From contig CBDANJ010000007.1 of the NCBI GenBank assembly GCA_965197545.1, positions 248,001 through 312,000 on the forward strand: a stretch of DNA of 64,000 nt. The letters are read 5' to 3'. Position numbers and translations under genes: made by a program. Position 1 is the first letter of the stretch, and each line of letters opens with the position of its first letter. The stretch is from CATOSP01 sp965197545 (GTDB lineage: Bacteria > Chloroflexota > Dehalococcoidia > Lucifugimonadales > UBA3495). The notes below the pieces were generated by a model, which saw only the letters and a program-made list of their open reading frames with translations, had not been told where the DNA came from and did no database searches. Shown here piece by piece: positions 1-8,427 of the stretch.

Positions 1-774
1 GTTCTCTTCCGAAAAGTCCACTCGCTGCAAGCTGCCGGAATAGACCATCATGGGCTGCTCCCACCGGAGGACCTGGTGCTTGTGAATGTGCCCCAGCGCC
101 ACGTAGTCCAACTCCGGTCTGGCCATGTTGCCCCCCATGAGCACATGGTCGTTGCCCAACATCATCGACCGCTCCGTGCCCACGGTTGCGCCGTTCACCG
201 TCACATGCCCGGACAAGACCGCGGGAATGCCCGGGTCCAGGTTTTGACACCGCTCTATGATCGCGGCGGTCATGCGGCGCTGCACCTCTTCCCGCACCTC
301 ATCCACCGAGAGACCCCGCGTCTCTTCCCGGCTGAGTATGCCGCTCCGGCGGGGCCAGGGCACTGACACAAGCTGCAGAGGACCCGACTTTGTGGCAATC
401 GTGTTGGTTTCAATGCTACTGCCAACGTAAATATTGGGCACTCCCAGCGTCGGGAATATCTCCACCGCAGTCGCCCGGCTAACCGCGTTGGGCAAGTCGT
501 GGTTGCCCACTACCAGGAATGTGGGAATCCCGGCGGCGGAGAGCCGCGCCAACCGCCTGGCGAACTCGCGTTGGTGAGTCTGTGACGGGTCACGCCCCTT
601 GTAAGCGTCGCCGGCAAGTAGCACCATGTCTACGCTTTGAGTCAGAGCGAATTCGACTACTTCGTCCAAAGACTGGAGAAAGTCGTTGAGCCTGGTGGAA
701 AGACCGGTTGCGGGATCGGTGCGGCCATAGTTTTCCACACCAATATGCAAGTCGGAAAAATGCAGAATGCGCAT
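1..774 (-). CDS. sbcD: SbcD-like DNA repair exonuclease (metallophosphoesterase), C-terminus cut by window edge
   Basis: A calcineurin-like metallophosphoesterase reading from ATG at 774 with no stop before base 1, so 258 N-terminal residues are visible. The dimetal site is clear: SDLHIG near residues 7-12, GDAYKGRD, VVGNHDLPN, LSGHVT and LGHIHKHQ. In the SbcD/Mre11 family these bind two Mn ions and cleave DNA hairpins and blocked ends together with the SbcC ATPase. The third block is GDAYKG where GDxFD is usual. The sbcC partner would lie beyond the window edge, downstream on the minus strand, but cannot be seen. It could instead be a stand-alone phosphoesterase, since the capping domain is not covered. 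Confidence 0.85.
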   Translation of the reverse strand, partial: MRILHFSDLHIGVENYGRTDPATGLSTRLNDFLQSLDEVVEFALTQSVDMVLLAGDAYKGRDPSQTHQREFARRLARLSAAGIPTFLVVGNHDLPNAVSRATAVEIFPTLGVPNIYVGSSIETNTIATKSGPLQLVSVPWPRRSGILSREETRGLSVDEVREEVQRRMTAAIIERCQNLDPGIPAVLSGHVTVNGATVGTERSMMLGNDHVLMGGNMARPELDYVALGHIHKHQVLRWEQPMMVYSGSLQRVDFSEEN

Positions 775-990
775 AGGCTCCGCCTCTATCCCTCCCACGG
801 TCTCCCGATATGCGCCCATGCGCTTACGCCGGGGCTTCGAAAACGGGGTGTCCGGAGCCCACTATACAGGATGACGGGCACGGTTCGGAAGGCATATCCT
901 GGTCCTCAGGGCTATCGCGAAGTGTACGCCGCCCAGTGGCCAACGCCCGCCGGTCCTCGGCAATCCGGCGTTAAGCCACCTTCAACGACG

Positions 991-1019
991 TTGACAAGGG
1001 CCCCGGCTGTTCCTAGAAT
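991..1019 (+). promoter_or_regulatory. sigma-70 type promoter for the zinc-ribbon gene
   Basis: TTGACA (991-996), a 17-base spacer and TAGAAT (1014-1019). The transcript would start near 1026, leaving a leader of about 45 bases before the zinc-ribbon gene. The -35 box is a perfect consensus and the -10 box differs at one position. Confidence 0.65.
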
Positions 1020-1069
1020 CAAAATCACGATTTGAGCTTGACCCATCAAAGTGGCGAAGCGTAGGCGGA

Positions 1070-1771
1070 ATGACCACAGTTAGACAGCTCTTCTCCCTGC
1101 AAGAGGTAGACTTGGACCTGGAACGTCTCGACGGCCAGAAGGTCGAGGCGGAGCAGGAATTAGACCGTGTGCCCGCGTTCGAGTCCATGCAGTCCGCCCT
1201 TTCGGAAGAAGAGCAGCGGCTGGAAGAGTTCAAGGGGCTCCACCAGACCAATCAATTGGACGTGGAGACCCTCCGGCAGCGGTCGGTCCACCTGGACCAG
1301 CAACTCTTTGGCGGGGATGTGGCAAACCCGCGAGACCTGCCTACCCTGGAGCAGGAAGCCGAGAGTGTCCGGGGTCAGCTCGAGAAGCAGGATGGAGACC
1401 TCCTGGAACTGACCGTGCGAATGGAAGAGTCTGACAACAAGTGCTCGGAATTGCGGCAGCGGATTTCCGATACCCAATCAAATTGGGAGAAGCGTCAGAC
1501 TGAATTGCGCGCCCAGTTGGGAGAAATTTCTTCTGAACGCGAGTCTGTTTCGGCTAAGCGCATTGCCCTGGCCGCCGATGTGGAACCCGCGGCCCTGCAA
1601 CGCTATGAAGCCCTCCGGCTGGCCAAGAAGGGGCGGGCCGTAGCCAAGGTCGAAAGAGGGCTCTGCCAGGAATGCCGTATGTCCCTACCCACCCAGCAGC
1701 AGCAGCGGGTCCGCAGCGGCCGTCAGATCGTCCAATGCAGCACCTGTGGCAGGATGCTGTTTCTCAGCTAG
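1070..1771 (+). CDS. coiled-coil protein with C-terminal C4 zinc ribbon
   Basis: A 233-residue protein. Residues about 5-180 are charged and heptad-rich (long Glu/Gln/Leu runs), predicting an extended coiled coil. The C-terminal 35 residues hold two CxxC pairs (CQEC and CSTC, about 25 residues apart), typical of the C4 zinc-ribbon family (Pfam zf-RING_7, formerly DUF164). Family members are widespread and suspected to bind nucleic acid; no reaction is known. It has its own promoter at 991-1019 and lies directly before rnpB on the same strand. In many bacteria this family sits near rnpB, so the linkage looks conserved rather than accidental (from memory). Confidence 0.85.
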   Translation: MTTVRQLFSLQEVDLDLERLDGQKVEAEQELDRVPAFESMQSALSEEEQRLEEFKGLHQTNQLDVETLRQRSVHLDQQLFGGDVANPRDLPTLEQEAESVRGQLEKQDGDLLELTVRMEESDNKCSELRQRISDTQSNWEKRQTELRAQLGEISSERESVSAKRIALAADVEPAALQRYEALRLAKKGRAVAKVERGLCQECRMSLPTQQQQRVRSGRQIVQCSTCGRMLFLS

Positions 1772-1818
1772 CTACCCCCTATCCCAAGTCCACCACTGGT
1801 CTCCGTGTCACGGCTTCC

Positions 1819-1847
1819 TTGACCCCCCTATACCCTTGTGCTACATT
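1819..1847 (+). promoter_or_regulatory. promoter of rnpB
   Basis: TTGACC (1819-1824), 17-base spacer and TACATT (1842-1847). The predicted start is about 8 bases past the -10 box, at the first base of the P1 helix of RNase P RNA (1855). The geometric fit supports both calls. Confidence 0.65.
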
Positions 1848-1854
1848 GCCGGTT

Positions 1855-2348
1855 GGAGAGGGCCAGGCATTCCGGGTGGCCGCCGCGGTGTCCCGGTAAC
1901 ACGGCTCACCGGGGAGGAAAGTCCGGGCTCCGCCGGGCAGGGTGCTGGGTAACTCCCAGGACTCTCCGGTAGCCGTGAGGCTGCCGGAGAGGACGGAAAG
2001 TAGCACAGAAACATACCGTCTGCCTCGCGCACTCCTGTGCTGAGGCCGATAAGGGTGAAATCGGGCGGTAAGAGCGTCCGGTCGGCTGCGGTGACGCAGC
2101 GACGGCTAAACCCCACCTGGAGCAAGGCCGAATAGGGGGACTATGGGTGCCCGGCCCGTCCCCGGGTTGGCTGCTCGACCCCGATGGCAACATCGTTCCA
2201 CCCACGTGGGATCCCCTGACCCCACAGGTCAACGGGAGGGCTAGATAGATGGTCACCACCCACTGCTTCCCGCCGCCATGTGCCAAAATAACAGGGCGTT
2301 GGAAAGCAGTGGGTACAGAACCCGGCTTACAGGTCTGCCAGGCTCTCC
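1855..2348 (+). ncRNA. rnpB: RNase P RNA, bacterial class A
   Basis: Catalytic RNA that trims the 5' leader of tRNA precursors. Conserved landmarks appear in order: GAGGAAAGTCCGGGCTC (1914 on), AGGGTGAAATCGGGCGGTAA, ACCCCACCTGGAGCAAGGCC, then AGATAGATGGTCACC, and the 3' block ACAGAACCCGGCTTAC (2315 on). The P1 helix pairs GGAGAG at 1855 with CTCTCC at 2343-2348, extended past a two-base bulge. At about 494 nt it is longer than the usual 350-420, with extra sequence between the 2150 and 2260 landmarks, where peripheral helices vary. Confidence 0.97.
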
Positions 2349-2401
2349 CCTCCGTCAACATGTATTTGAACGCGCTAAAACCCAATGGAGTAGGCTGACG
2401 C

Positions 2402-2911
2402 TTGGGCTACGCTGAAGACGCTTGCGCCGCTGTCGTGGAAGGGTTGGAGGCCATCGGCCTCGACTACTTCATTCACGTCCCGGACAGCTTCGGCGCTCCG
2501 GTTATCTCCCACTTCGAGGACGACCCCGGTGTCCAGTCCTTCCCCGTGGCGCGAGAGGAGGAGGGTGTCGGCATCGCCTCCGGTCTGGCCATGACCGGGA
2601 AGAAGGCGGTGCTCTTCTACCAGGACACGGGCCTGGGAAACTCGATAGGCGCCTTGACCACTTACGCCATGGCCTACCATGCCCCAATGCTCTTGATGGC
2701 GGTCCGCAGGGGCGGCTTCGGGGAGTTTAATGCGGCAAATTTCAACTTTTCAGAGTCCGCTATAGACATGGTTGAGACCATGAAGCTCAAGGCCTTCGTA
2801 CTGGACTACCGGGTGCCCCTCGACGCTTGGCCGCGGGCCATCGAGCAGGCCTTCGAATACGCCCACATGACCAACCGCCCCATAGTGATGTTTTTGAACC
2901 TCAAGGAGTGA
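2402..2911 (+). CDS. TPP-dependent decarboxylase alpha subunit (sulfopyruvate/phosphonopyruvate decarboxylase-like)
   Basis: A 169-residue stand-alone pyrimidine-binding half of a TPP enzyme, like ComD of coenzyme M synthesis. VAREEEGVGIASG carries the Glu that activates the TPP aminopyrimidine, followed by KKAVLFYQDTGLGNSIGAL, a strong family signature. The start is TTG at 2402. The cofactor-binding half follows after 9 bases, so the two should assemble as an alpha/beta enzyme in the cytoplasm that decarboxylates a 2-oxoacid carrying a polar C3 group. The true substrate is not readable: sulfopyruvate, phosphonopyruvate or another oxoacid are all possible, and no ComA/B/C or PEP mutase gene lies nearby. 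Confidence 0.8.
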   Translation: MGYAEDACAAVVEGLEAIGLDYFIHVPDSFGAPVISHFEDDPGVQSFPVAREEEGVGIASGLAMTGKKAVLFYQDTGLGNSIGALTTYAMAYHAPMLLMAVRRGGFGEFNAANFNFSESAIDMVETMKLKAFVLDYRVPLDAWPRAIEQAFEYAHMTNRPIVMFLNLKE

Positions 2912-2920
2912 GCCCTGGAG

Positions 2921-3493
2921 ATGCTGCCCACCAGAATCGACTCCCTCTCCCTCATCTCTCAGCAGTTCCCTGACGATCCCGTGGTGCTCACCTGCGGGTC
3001 GACCTGCCGGGAAATGGCCGCCGTGGACCGCCGCGAGAACCACTACTACATTGTCGACACCATGGGAATCGTGACCCCGGTGGTACTGGGGCTCTCCCTC
3101 GGAATGGAGGGCGAACCCGGACGAAAGGTTGTTGGGGTCGAGGGCGACGGCGGGATGCTTACCAACCTGAACGCGCTCACTACCGTTGGATTCCTTCAGC
3201 CGTTGAATTTTCTGCTTATCGTGCTGGACAACGAGAGCTACGCCTCCACGGGCGGCCAGTACACCTTTTCCACCAAACTGGACCTGGCCGACATCGCCCA
3301 GAGTTGCGGCCTTCGGTCCTGGCGGGCGTCCGGCCTGGAAGGATTGAAACAGGCGATGACGGAGGCCTCGGAATTCCAGGGCCCTTGCTTTATCCACATG
3401 AAGATCGCGCCGGGGAACGCCCGTGTGCCCTTGCTGTTGGACGACCCGGTCACCCTCGGCTTCCGGTTCAATCAATGGTTGGCCGGCAACTAG
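2921..3493 (+). CDS. TPP-dependent decarboxylase beta subunit (ComE-like)
   Basis: A 190-residue TPP pyrophosphate-binding half. The Mg/TPP motif is intact: EGDGGMLTNLNAL followed about 25 residues later by LDNESYASTGGQ. DTMGIVTPVVLGLSLGM is the usual glycine-rich lead-in. It is encoded 9 bases after its alpha partner, which supports a heteromeric enzyme. It is one of three beta-like genes in the window (compare 13257 and 14219); this copy and the 13257 copy look catalytically competent. Confidence 0.82.
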   Translation: MLPTRIDSLSLISQQFPDDPVVLTCGSTCREMAAVDRRENHYYIVDTMGIVTPVVLGLSLGMEGEPGRKVVGVEGDGGMLTNLNALTTVGFLQPLNFLLIVLDNESYASTGGQYTFSTKLDLADIAQSCGLRSWRASGLEGLKQAMTEASEFQGPCFIHMKIAPGNARVPLLLDDPVTLGFRFNQWLAGN

Positions 3494-3523
3494 GGCGGTT
3501 AGATCCTCTGGGTTGGATTGGAA

Positions 3524-4150
3524 TCAGGTAGAGGGTCTGTACGACAGGTCCAATGCCGCGGAGTCACGTCCTGACGCGAATTCAAAACCAGGTCTCGAAG
3601 GTTCCAAGAACGTGATCGCCTCGTAAAATTCGTCCAAGGCAACGAACACCCCGTTCTCTTCCGCCCATCTTCGCATCCGCTGGTTGCAAGAGTGAGCCCA
3701 AGACAGAATCTCCACTCGCCAGCCTCGCCGGTGCATCCTCTCCAACGTGCTATGAAAACCCGCTCCTTCGAGGTAACCAGCGCCGTCTCCCGTCAACAGG
3801 ACCACTATTCCCGGGTCCCCGTTGAAGTCCAGAGCATCTTCCAACATCCGCAGTTGGAGCAAACGGTCTGGCATCTCCTGTTCCCCCCTTTCGGGACTGC
3901 CTCGATCGAACAATTGGACCTCCACACCGTTGCTCTCCATGCGGTTCCATAGCTGGCGCAATTCTGGTGGCACTGAGCCTGCGGCTATCGCCCGTTGCAT
4001 TGGCCGGTCCGCGTGGGCCAATCCCAGCAAATTATCGAAGTTGATCCGCACACGGTAGCGAGCATTCGCGCCTTCGGTTCCCTCTTCCGCAAGACGCTGG
4101 GCTTCGTGAAATATGTTGGAATTGTCCCAGTAGATAAACACACGGTCCAT
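3524..4150 (-). CDS. NYN-domain (PIN-like) putative ribonuclease
   Basis: The start is set at ATG 4150 because a GGAGG ribosome-binding site lies 9 bases upstream and the conserved fold starts here; an in-frame ATG at 4318 would add 56 residues of low quality. The 208-residue product opens with MDRVFIYWDNSNIF, the first Asp-bearing strand of NYN domains, and later has GIVVLLTGDGAGYLEGA, the second acidic strand, and GWRVEILSW. NYN proteins are PIN-like metal-dependent RNases related to LabA and MARF1. It is transcribed away from the PHP gene across a 334-base divergent region. Target RNA unknown. Confidence 0.75.
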   Translation of the reverse strand: MDRVFIYWDNSNIFHEAQRLAEEGTEGANARYRVRINFDNLLGLAHADRPMQRAIAAGSVPPELRQLWNRMESNGVEVQLFDRGSPERGEQEMPDRLLQLRMLEDALDFNGDPGIVVLLTGDGAGYLEGAGFHSTLERMHRRGWRVEILSWAHSCNQRMRRWAEENGVFVALDEFYEAITFLEPSRPGFEFASGRDSAALDLSYRPST

Positions 4151-4264
4151 TTTGAATAACCTCCAGTAATCGAGCATACCATCATTTTGTTTGTTCATCT
4201 GTAGGCCGGTCACCCGCCAACTCTTCAAATCATGACTTGTGCCCCGGTAGGCGAACGTCCGGCC

Positions 4265-4296
4265 ATGTGTCCGGGTTGCGATGTGTCCGGGTTGCG
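4265..4296. repeat. 16-bp exact tandem duplication
   Basis: ATGTGTCCGGGTTGCG occurs twice without a gap (4265-4280, 4281-4296) in the divergent region between the NYN and PHP genes. It could be a simple slippage product or a pair of regulator half-sites; the rest of the 4151-4484 intergenic region holds the promoter at 4337 and nothing else recognisable. Confidence 0.6.
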
Positions 4297-4336
4297 CAGA
4301 AGCATCCGATGGCGTCATCGGGACCCGTTGCGGCAG

Positions 4337-4365
4337 TTGATGAATTCATCCCCAGCACGTATCAT
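4337..4365 (+). promoter_or_regulatory. promoter for PHP gene
   Basis: TTGATG (4337-4342), 17-base spacer, TATCAT (4360-4365). It would give a leader of about 110 bases before the PHP start at 4485. Confidence 0.45.
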
Positions 4366-4484
4366 GGTGCTTGGCGGCTTCTGAGCCGGGTCTTCGCTTG
4401 GAAAAACTCCGTGGAAAATCCCCTCGGTGGCCTCCGAGCCTGACCAATAATCACGGCGCCAGTCCCGGAGGCAGTGTCTCTTCC

Positions 4485-5144
4485 ATGTACCTAGATCTGC
4501 ATAGCCACTCCGTGTCCTCGGACGATTCCAGGGCCACCGTGGAGCAATACCTGAAATGGATCTCGGTGTTGCGCAAGAGAGGACACACAGTAGACGGCAT
4601 AGTATTGACCGAACACCGGAAATTCGATTACGGCCTCGACTACTCCACCCTGGCCCGGCAATACGGCGTCATGGTCCTCAAGGGGTCCGAACTGGACACC
4701 CGCTATGGCCACTTCCTTGTCTACGGCGTCACCGGTCCGCTGACCAACGACATCGACTTCGGCGACGTGAGGATGGACTCCAGGGAGCTCATGAAGGCGG
4801 CGCGGCAGCACGGAGCTATAGCTATCCCCGCCCATCCGGGCAGGTTTGGCATTGGCCTGACGGAGTATATCCAACAGGGCGAAGTATTCGAGGACGTCCA
4901 CATTGTCGAACGCCTGAATGGGGGCAGTAGACAGGGGGAAAACGAGAGGGCCTGGGAGCTGTGCGACTCCCACGGCTACCTGGGAATCGGCGGCAGCGAC
5001 GCCCACCTGACCAGCCACATAGCCACCTGCCTTACCCATTTCCCGCAGACCATAACGAGCGAGCGCGGCCTTGTGGATGCGCTGCTGTCCGAGCAGTTCC
5101 ACCCGATCTGGCTGGAACAGACCAAGGAAGACGCCTCCAAATAG
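4485..5144 (+). CDS. PHP-domain metal-dependent phosphoesterase
   Basis: Start chosen at ATG 4485 (MYLDLHSHS) with GGAGG about 12 bases upstream; an upstream in-frame ATG at 4371 adds an unconserved 38 residues. All PHP metal-binding blocks are visible in 219 residues: HSHSVSSDD, LTEHRK, the Glu of GSELDTRYGHFLVYG, IPAHPGRFG, and GGSDAHLT. PHP proteins bind three metal ions and hydrolyse phosphate esters (histidinol phosphate, nucleotides or DNA ends). The short stand-alone form resembles YciV/RNase AM and TrpH-like proteins. Substrate not determinable. Confidence 0.85.
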   Translation: MYLDLHSHSVSSDDSRATVEQYLKWISVLRKRGHTVDGIVLTEHRKFDYGLDYSTLARQYGVMVLKGSELDTRYGHFLVYGVTGPLTNDIDFGDVRMDSRELMKAARQHGAIAIPAHPGRFGIGLTEYIQQGEVFEDVHIVERLNGGSRQGENERAWELCDSHGYLGIGGSDAHLTSHIATCLTHFPQTITSERGLVDALLSEQFHPIWLEQTKEDASK

Positions 5145-5220
5145 GCGCCATTCGCCACCGAGTTGAACCTTCCCGCACCCACCAGCATCACCGTTAAGAA
5201 GCGAGCGAGGGAATAGACAC

Positions 5221-5670
5221 ATGGTAATGGAATTGCAATACGACCGGTCACTGTACGGGGTAGAACACGAGGCTGGTCCGTTCGAGATTTCCAGGGACCA
5301 GATCAAGGGATTCAGCAAGGGTCTGGGTGAGACCGGACAGATTCACCTTGATGAGTCTGCGGCCCAGGCCGAAGGCTACCGAGACGTGGTCGCGCCTCCC
5401 ACGTTCTGCACCGTCCTGGTTAATAAGGTCAAATTGCCGGACATCAACCTTCAGTTTGGCCGAACGTCGATGCACGCCGGCCAGCGGGTCCAATACCGTG
5501 AGCCCATCGTCGCCGGAGATTCCCTTACGGCCTCCTCCCACCTGAAGGATGTTTACGCCAAGACCGGCAGGTCCGGCACCATGGTGTTCGTCGTCTGGGA
5601 AACCACGTTCCGGAACCAGGACGGTGACGTAGTCGCCGATGTCCAGGAGTCTTTCGCCCGCCGCGAGTGA
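5221..5670 (+). CDS. MaoC-like N-terminal hot-dog dehydratase subunit (FAS1-like dehydratase domain)
   Basis: A 149-residue single hot-dog protein of the FAS1-like dehydratase type (Pfam MaoC_dehydrat_N). It shows the lead EISRDQIKGFSKGLG, then VVAPPTFCTVL and the HAGQRVQYREPIVAGDSL strand typical of this half. ATG at 5221 is used. The next gene encodes a second hot-dog protein, and such pairs form heterodimeric (R)-3-hydroxyacyl dehydratases/hydratases, with the N-type half mostly structural. Together with the SDR at 7274 this suggests acyl-thioester chemistry. Substrate unknown. Confidence 0.78.
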   Translation: MVMELQYDRSLYGVEHEAGPFEISRDQIKGFSKGLGETGQIHLDESAAQAEGYRDVVAPPTFCTVLVNKVKLPDINLQFGRTSMHAGQRVQYREPIVAGDSLTASSHLKDVYAKTGRSGTMVFVVWETTFRNQDGDVVADVQESFARRE

Positions 5671-5733
5671 TGCTCATGTCCGGTGGTTATTGGTTTTCGC
5701 CAGACAGTCGCAGACCATCTAGGAGCAAGGGAA

Positions 5734-6156
5734 TTGGTCTATTTCGAAGACGTTGACCTGGGGGACGAAATCGGACCCCTGGAGACCGAGGCTACCGACG
5801 ACGGCGTGGTCTCCTTTTGCACAGTCTGGCAGAGCCAGATGCCAAACCGCTTCACAGACCGGGAGATCGCGGAACAGTCCCGCCTTCCGGGGCCCATAGT
5901 ACCCGGCATTATGTCAATGGGCATCATGGCGCGGTTGCTTACCGACTGGGCGGGGCCCGGCGCGGTTAGAGACCTGGACCTGGTCTTTCGCCAGCCAGTG
6001 CCCCACCACCGGACCCTCACCGTGTCAGCCACCGTGACGGATACCCGCCAAGAGGACGGCGACAACCTGGTGGAGTGCGACATCCTGATGACTGGGACCG
6101 AGGGTGAGCGGTATGTTGGCGGCAAAGCCATAGTAGCCCTGCCCTCCAAGGACTAG
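5734..6156 (+). CDS. MaoC-like C-terminal hot-dog dehydratase subunit
   Basis: Second hot-dog protein of the pair. TTG at 5734 is preferred because AGGAGCAAGGGAA sits just upstream and the family start MVYFEDVDLGDEI follows; GTG at 5683 would add 17 residues with no ribosome-binding site. FCTVWQSQMPNRFTD and LPGPIVPGIMSMGIMARLL occupy the region of the MaoC hydratase motif, although the classical D-x4-H catalytic pair is not obvious. It probably forms a heterodimer with the 5221 product. The VOC gene starts 10 bases later, so the three genes are likely one transcript. Confidence 0.75.
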   Translation: MVYFEDVDLGDEIGPLETEATDDGVVSFCTVWQSQMPNRFTDREIAEQSRLPGPIVPGIMSMGIMARLLTDWAGPGAVRDLDLVFRQPVPHHRTLTVSATVTDTRQEDGDNLVECDILMTGTEGERYVGGKAIVALPSKD

Positions 6157-6165
6157 GAGCGTCCT

Positions 6166-7077
6166 TTGCTTCACAAGCTGAGGCAAGTAGCCTTCTTGGT
6201 TGACGATTTGTCCGGAGCGGCTGGCCTTTACCGGGATATCCTGGGCATGGAGCCTGCCGTTTCGGGCGAACTGACCCAGTATTCCCTTACCAATATGGTG
6301 CTGCCCGCTGGCGGGGGTACGTTCGTCGAATTGCTCCAGCCAACCTCTCCCGACTCCGCTGGGGAACGCTTCCTGTCACGGCGCGGCGAAGCGCCTTACA
6401 TGCTTATCTTCGAGACCAAGGAATTTGACCTTCTTATCGACCGCCTCAAGTCCATGGGCGTGCGGATCACCGGCGAAACCCGGAGCGAAGACCAAAAGTC
6501 CGCATTCATACACCCTTCCTCCGCCAATGGCGCGTTCCTGGAGATCATCGAAGTCAACCATCCCGAGAATCCGTGGCCAGCCGCCGGACCTGATTGGTAC
6601 GAGAAAGAGTCAAATCCCCAGACTAGCCAGCTACGGCAGTCGGCCATTCTGGTCCGGGACCTGGACCAGGCGGTGGCGCGCTGGGAAGAGATGTTCGGAC
6701 TGCGGGCTACCCAGCGGTTCCAGATCAGTTTCACCGACCTTGAAATAGCGGTGATTCCCCTGGCTGGCCTGGACACTTTCATTGAGTTGGCCCAGCCCAC
6801 CAGCGCCGACACCACTTCGGCCCGCTTCCTCGAAAGGTACGGGGAGGGAATTTACCTGACCATCTACCAAATCAACGACTCCCTGGCCATGGACGACCGC
6901 CTCAAGGCCCAGGGCGTGCACTACACGTCGTCCCGGGTAACGGAGAACTACACCAACATGGGCTTCAATAGCATCTGGCTGCATCCTCGGGCCATGCGCG
7001 GTGTGTTTACCCAATTGTCCCAGGTGTTGGACGCGGAAAACCCCTGGCCGCCCGCCGGAGATAGCTGGTACAAATAG
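6166..7077 (+). CDS. two-domain VOC (glyoxalase/dioxygenase fold) protein
   Basis: A 303-residue protein made of two tandem VOC domains, residues about 1-140 and 155-300. Each begins with the strand-helix pattern (LRQVAFLVDDLSGAAGLYRDILGM; LRQSAILVRDLDQAVARWEEMFGL) and ends with an NPWPPAG-like tail. ELLQPTSPDSAGERFLSRRGE and ELAQPTSADTTSARFLERYGE are internal copies of one another, showing origin by duplication. TTG at 6166 starts it. VOC proteins bind a metal and act as isomerases, epimerases or dioxygenases; a methylmalonyl-CoA epimerase-like role would fit the acyl-CoA context, but this is inference. Confidence 0.78.
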   Translation: MLHKLRQVAFLVDDLSGAAGLYRDILGMEPAVSGELTQYSLTNMVLPAGGGTFVELLQPTSPDSAGERFLSRRGEAPYMLIFETKEFDLLIDRLKSMGVRITGETRSEDQKSAFIHPSSANGAFLEIIEVNHPENPWPAAGPDWYEKESNPQTSQLRQSAILVRDLDQAVARWEEMFGLRATQRFQISFTDLEIAVIPLAGLDTFIELAQPTSADTTSARFLERYGEGIYLTIYQINDSLAMDDRLKAQGVHYTSSRVTENYTNMGFNSIWLHPRAMRGVFTQLSQVLDAENPWPPAGDSWYK

Positions 7078-7273
7078 CTGCCAGCGGTCTTTGCTCCCCG
7101 TCCCGGCACGACTCCCTACCTCCCCATTAGGGTTCCTCAGCCAACCGCTGTCGCCTCACGACAGCTCCAATCTAGTCAGTGTTAAAATCTATGCTGGGAA
7201 TGTTGCTTCGCCGTCCCAGTCCTCAAAGGGCAGGGTGCGGCGTAGAAGTCTAAGCCAGAAGTGGAGTAGCGGT

Positions 7274-8122
7274 ATGTATGATCTGGACGGCAAAGTCGCG
7301 GTAGTAACCGGAGGGGGCGGCCGCCACGGAATCGGCAGGGCCATCGCCCTCCGATTGGCCCAAGAGGGGGCCGACGTGGTGGTAACCGACATCCAACGCA
7401 GCGTCGAACGGATGCGCGAGGAAGACCGCCAAGCTGGCTGGAGGGGTCTGCCCAGCGTGATCGAAGAGATCGAGGACATGGGACGGCAAGGCTTGGGCCT
7501 ATATTCAGACGTATCCGACAGCGCCCAGGTGGCCGAAATGGTCAACGCCGCCCTGGAACGGTTCGGGCGCATCGACATCCTGGTGAACAACGCCGGGTCG
7601 CAGCCAGGCCGGGACAGGGTGCTTGTGGTCGACCTGGAAGAAGATGCCTTCGACGAAGTGGTCCGGGTCAACCTACGGGGGACTTACCTCGTCTCCAAGG
7701 CCGTCTCCCAGCACATGATCAACAGAGGGGGCGGAGGCAAGATAATTGTGATCTCTTCCGGGGCCGGTCTGCGGGGCCGCTCCCACTTCGCGGCCTACTG
7801 CTCTTCAAAGTTCGCCCTAATCGGCTTCACCCAATCCCTGGCCGAGGAGATGGGTCCCCATAGAGTAAACGTCAACGCCATCTGCCCCGGAATGGTGGAC
7901 ACCGAGCGTTACGACTTCATCGCCGCCGCCCTCGCGCCCGAGGGTCAGTCGGCGGAAGAGCACCGGGCTCTGATGATCCGCGAACGGTCCCAGGCTGCCC
8001 CGCTGGGCAGGGTGGCCGTGGGCGACGACATCGCCCGCACGGCCGCGTTCCTGGCGTCGGCGGAGTCGGACTACCTTACCGGTCTCGCCATCAGCGTGTC
8101 CGGCGGCTCCCAAATGCACTAG
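7274..8122 (+). CDS. SDR family NAD(P)-dependent dehydrogenase
   Basis: ATG at 7274 begins MYDLDGKVAVVTGG, the normal SDR start; the open frame upstream to 7001 is not conserved. In 282 residues it has the dinucleotide site TGGGGRHGIG, the NNAGS strand, the catalytic Ser region VISSGAGLRG and YCSSK, i.e. Tyr and Lys of the active site, then ICPGMVDTE. An insert after the first Rossmann turn (SVERMREEDRQAGWRG) is longer than in FabG. It likely reduces or oxidises a hydroxyl/ketone intermediate of the same pathway as the dehydratase pair. Confidence 0.85.
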   Translation: MYDLDGKVAVVTGGGGRHGIGRAIALRLAQEGADVVVTDIQRSVERMREEDRQAGWRGLPSVIEEIEDMGRQGLGLYSDVSDSAQVAEMVNAALERFGRIDILVNNAGSQPGRDRVLVVDLEEDAFDEVVRVNLRGTYLVSKAVSQHMINRGGGGKIIVISSGAGLRGRSHFAAYCSSKFALIGFTQSLAEEMGPHRVNVNAICPGMVDTERYDFIAAALAPEGQSAEEHRALMIRERSQAAPLGRVAVGDDIARTAAFLASAESDYLTGLAISVSGGSQMH

Positions 8123-8135
8123 CACGGAGTTTGAA

Positions 8136-8426
8136 ATGCCCCTCGACCGCCAACAGGTAGAGCACATCGCGTCGTTGGCCCGGATAGGACTCACGGATGA
8201 GGAGATCGAGCTGTTCCGGCAGCAACTCTCCCACATCCTCGAACAGTTTGAGATTCTGGACGAACTGGATACGGCAGGCATCCAGCCCACGGGCCACGCC
8301 GTTGACCTTCATGGCGTTCTGCGGGAGGACGAGGCCCAGGGCTCCCTGACCTCCGAAGATACTCTGAGGAACGCGCCCCGCCGGGAAGGGGATTTTATCC
8401 GGGTCAAAGCGGTGTTGGAGGAGTAG
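8136..8426 (+). CDS. gatC: Asp-tRNA(Asn)/Glu-tRNA(Gln) amidotransferase subunit C
   Basis: A 96-residue GatC with the family start LDRQQVEHIASLARIGLTDEE and the central LSHILEQFEILDELDT, ending in the LR(E/N)D-type tail (VLREDEAQGS, FIRVKAVLE). It wraps GatA and GatB in the complex that converts misacylated Glu-tRNA(Gln) or Asp-tRNA(Asn) to the amide form. ATG at 8136 is preceded by GGAG. gatA begins 2 bases after its stop, so translation is coupled. gatB is not in the window. Confidence 0.95.
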   Translation: MPLDRQQVEHIASLARIGLTDEEIELFRQQLSHILEQFEILDELDTAGIQPTGHAVDLHGVLREDEAQGSLTSEDTLRNAPRREGDFIRVKAVLEE

Positions 8427-8427
8427 T

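Noticed and set aside
7001..7273. Long N-terminal extension of the SDR frame
   Set aside because: It overlaps the VOC gene, is Pro/Ser-rich, and the Rossmann fold starts at MYDLDGKV.
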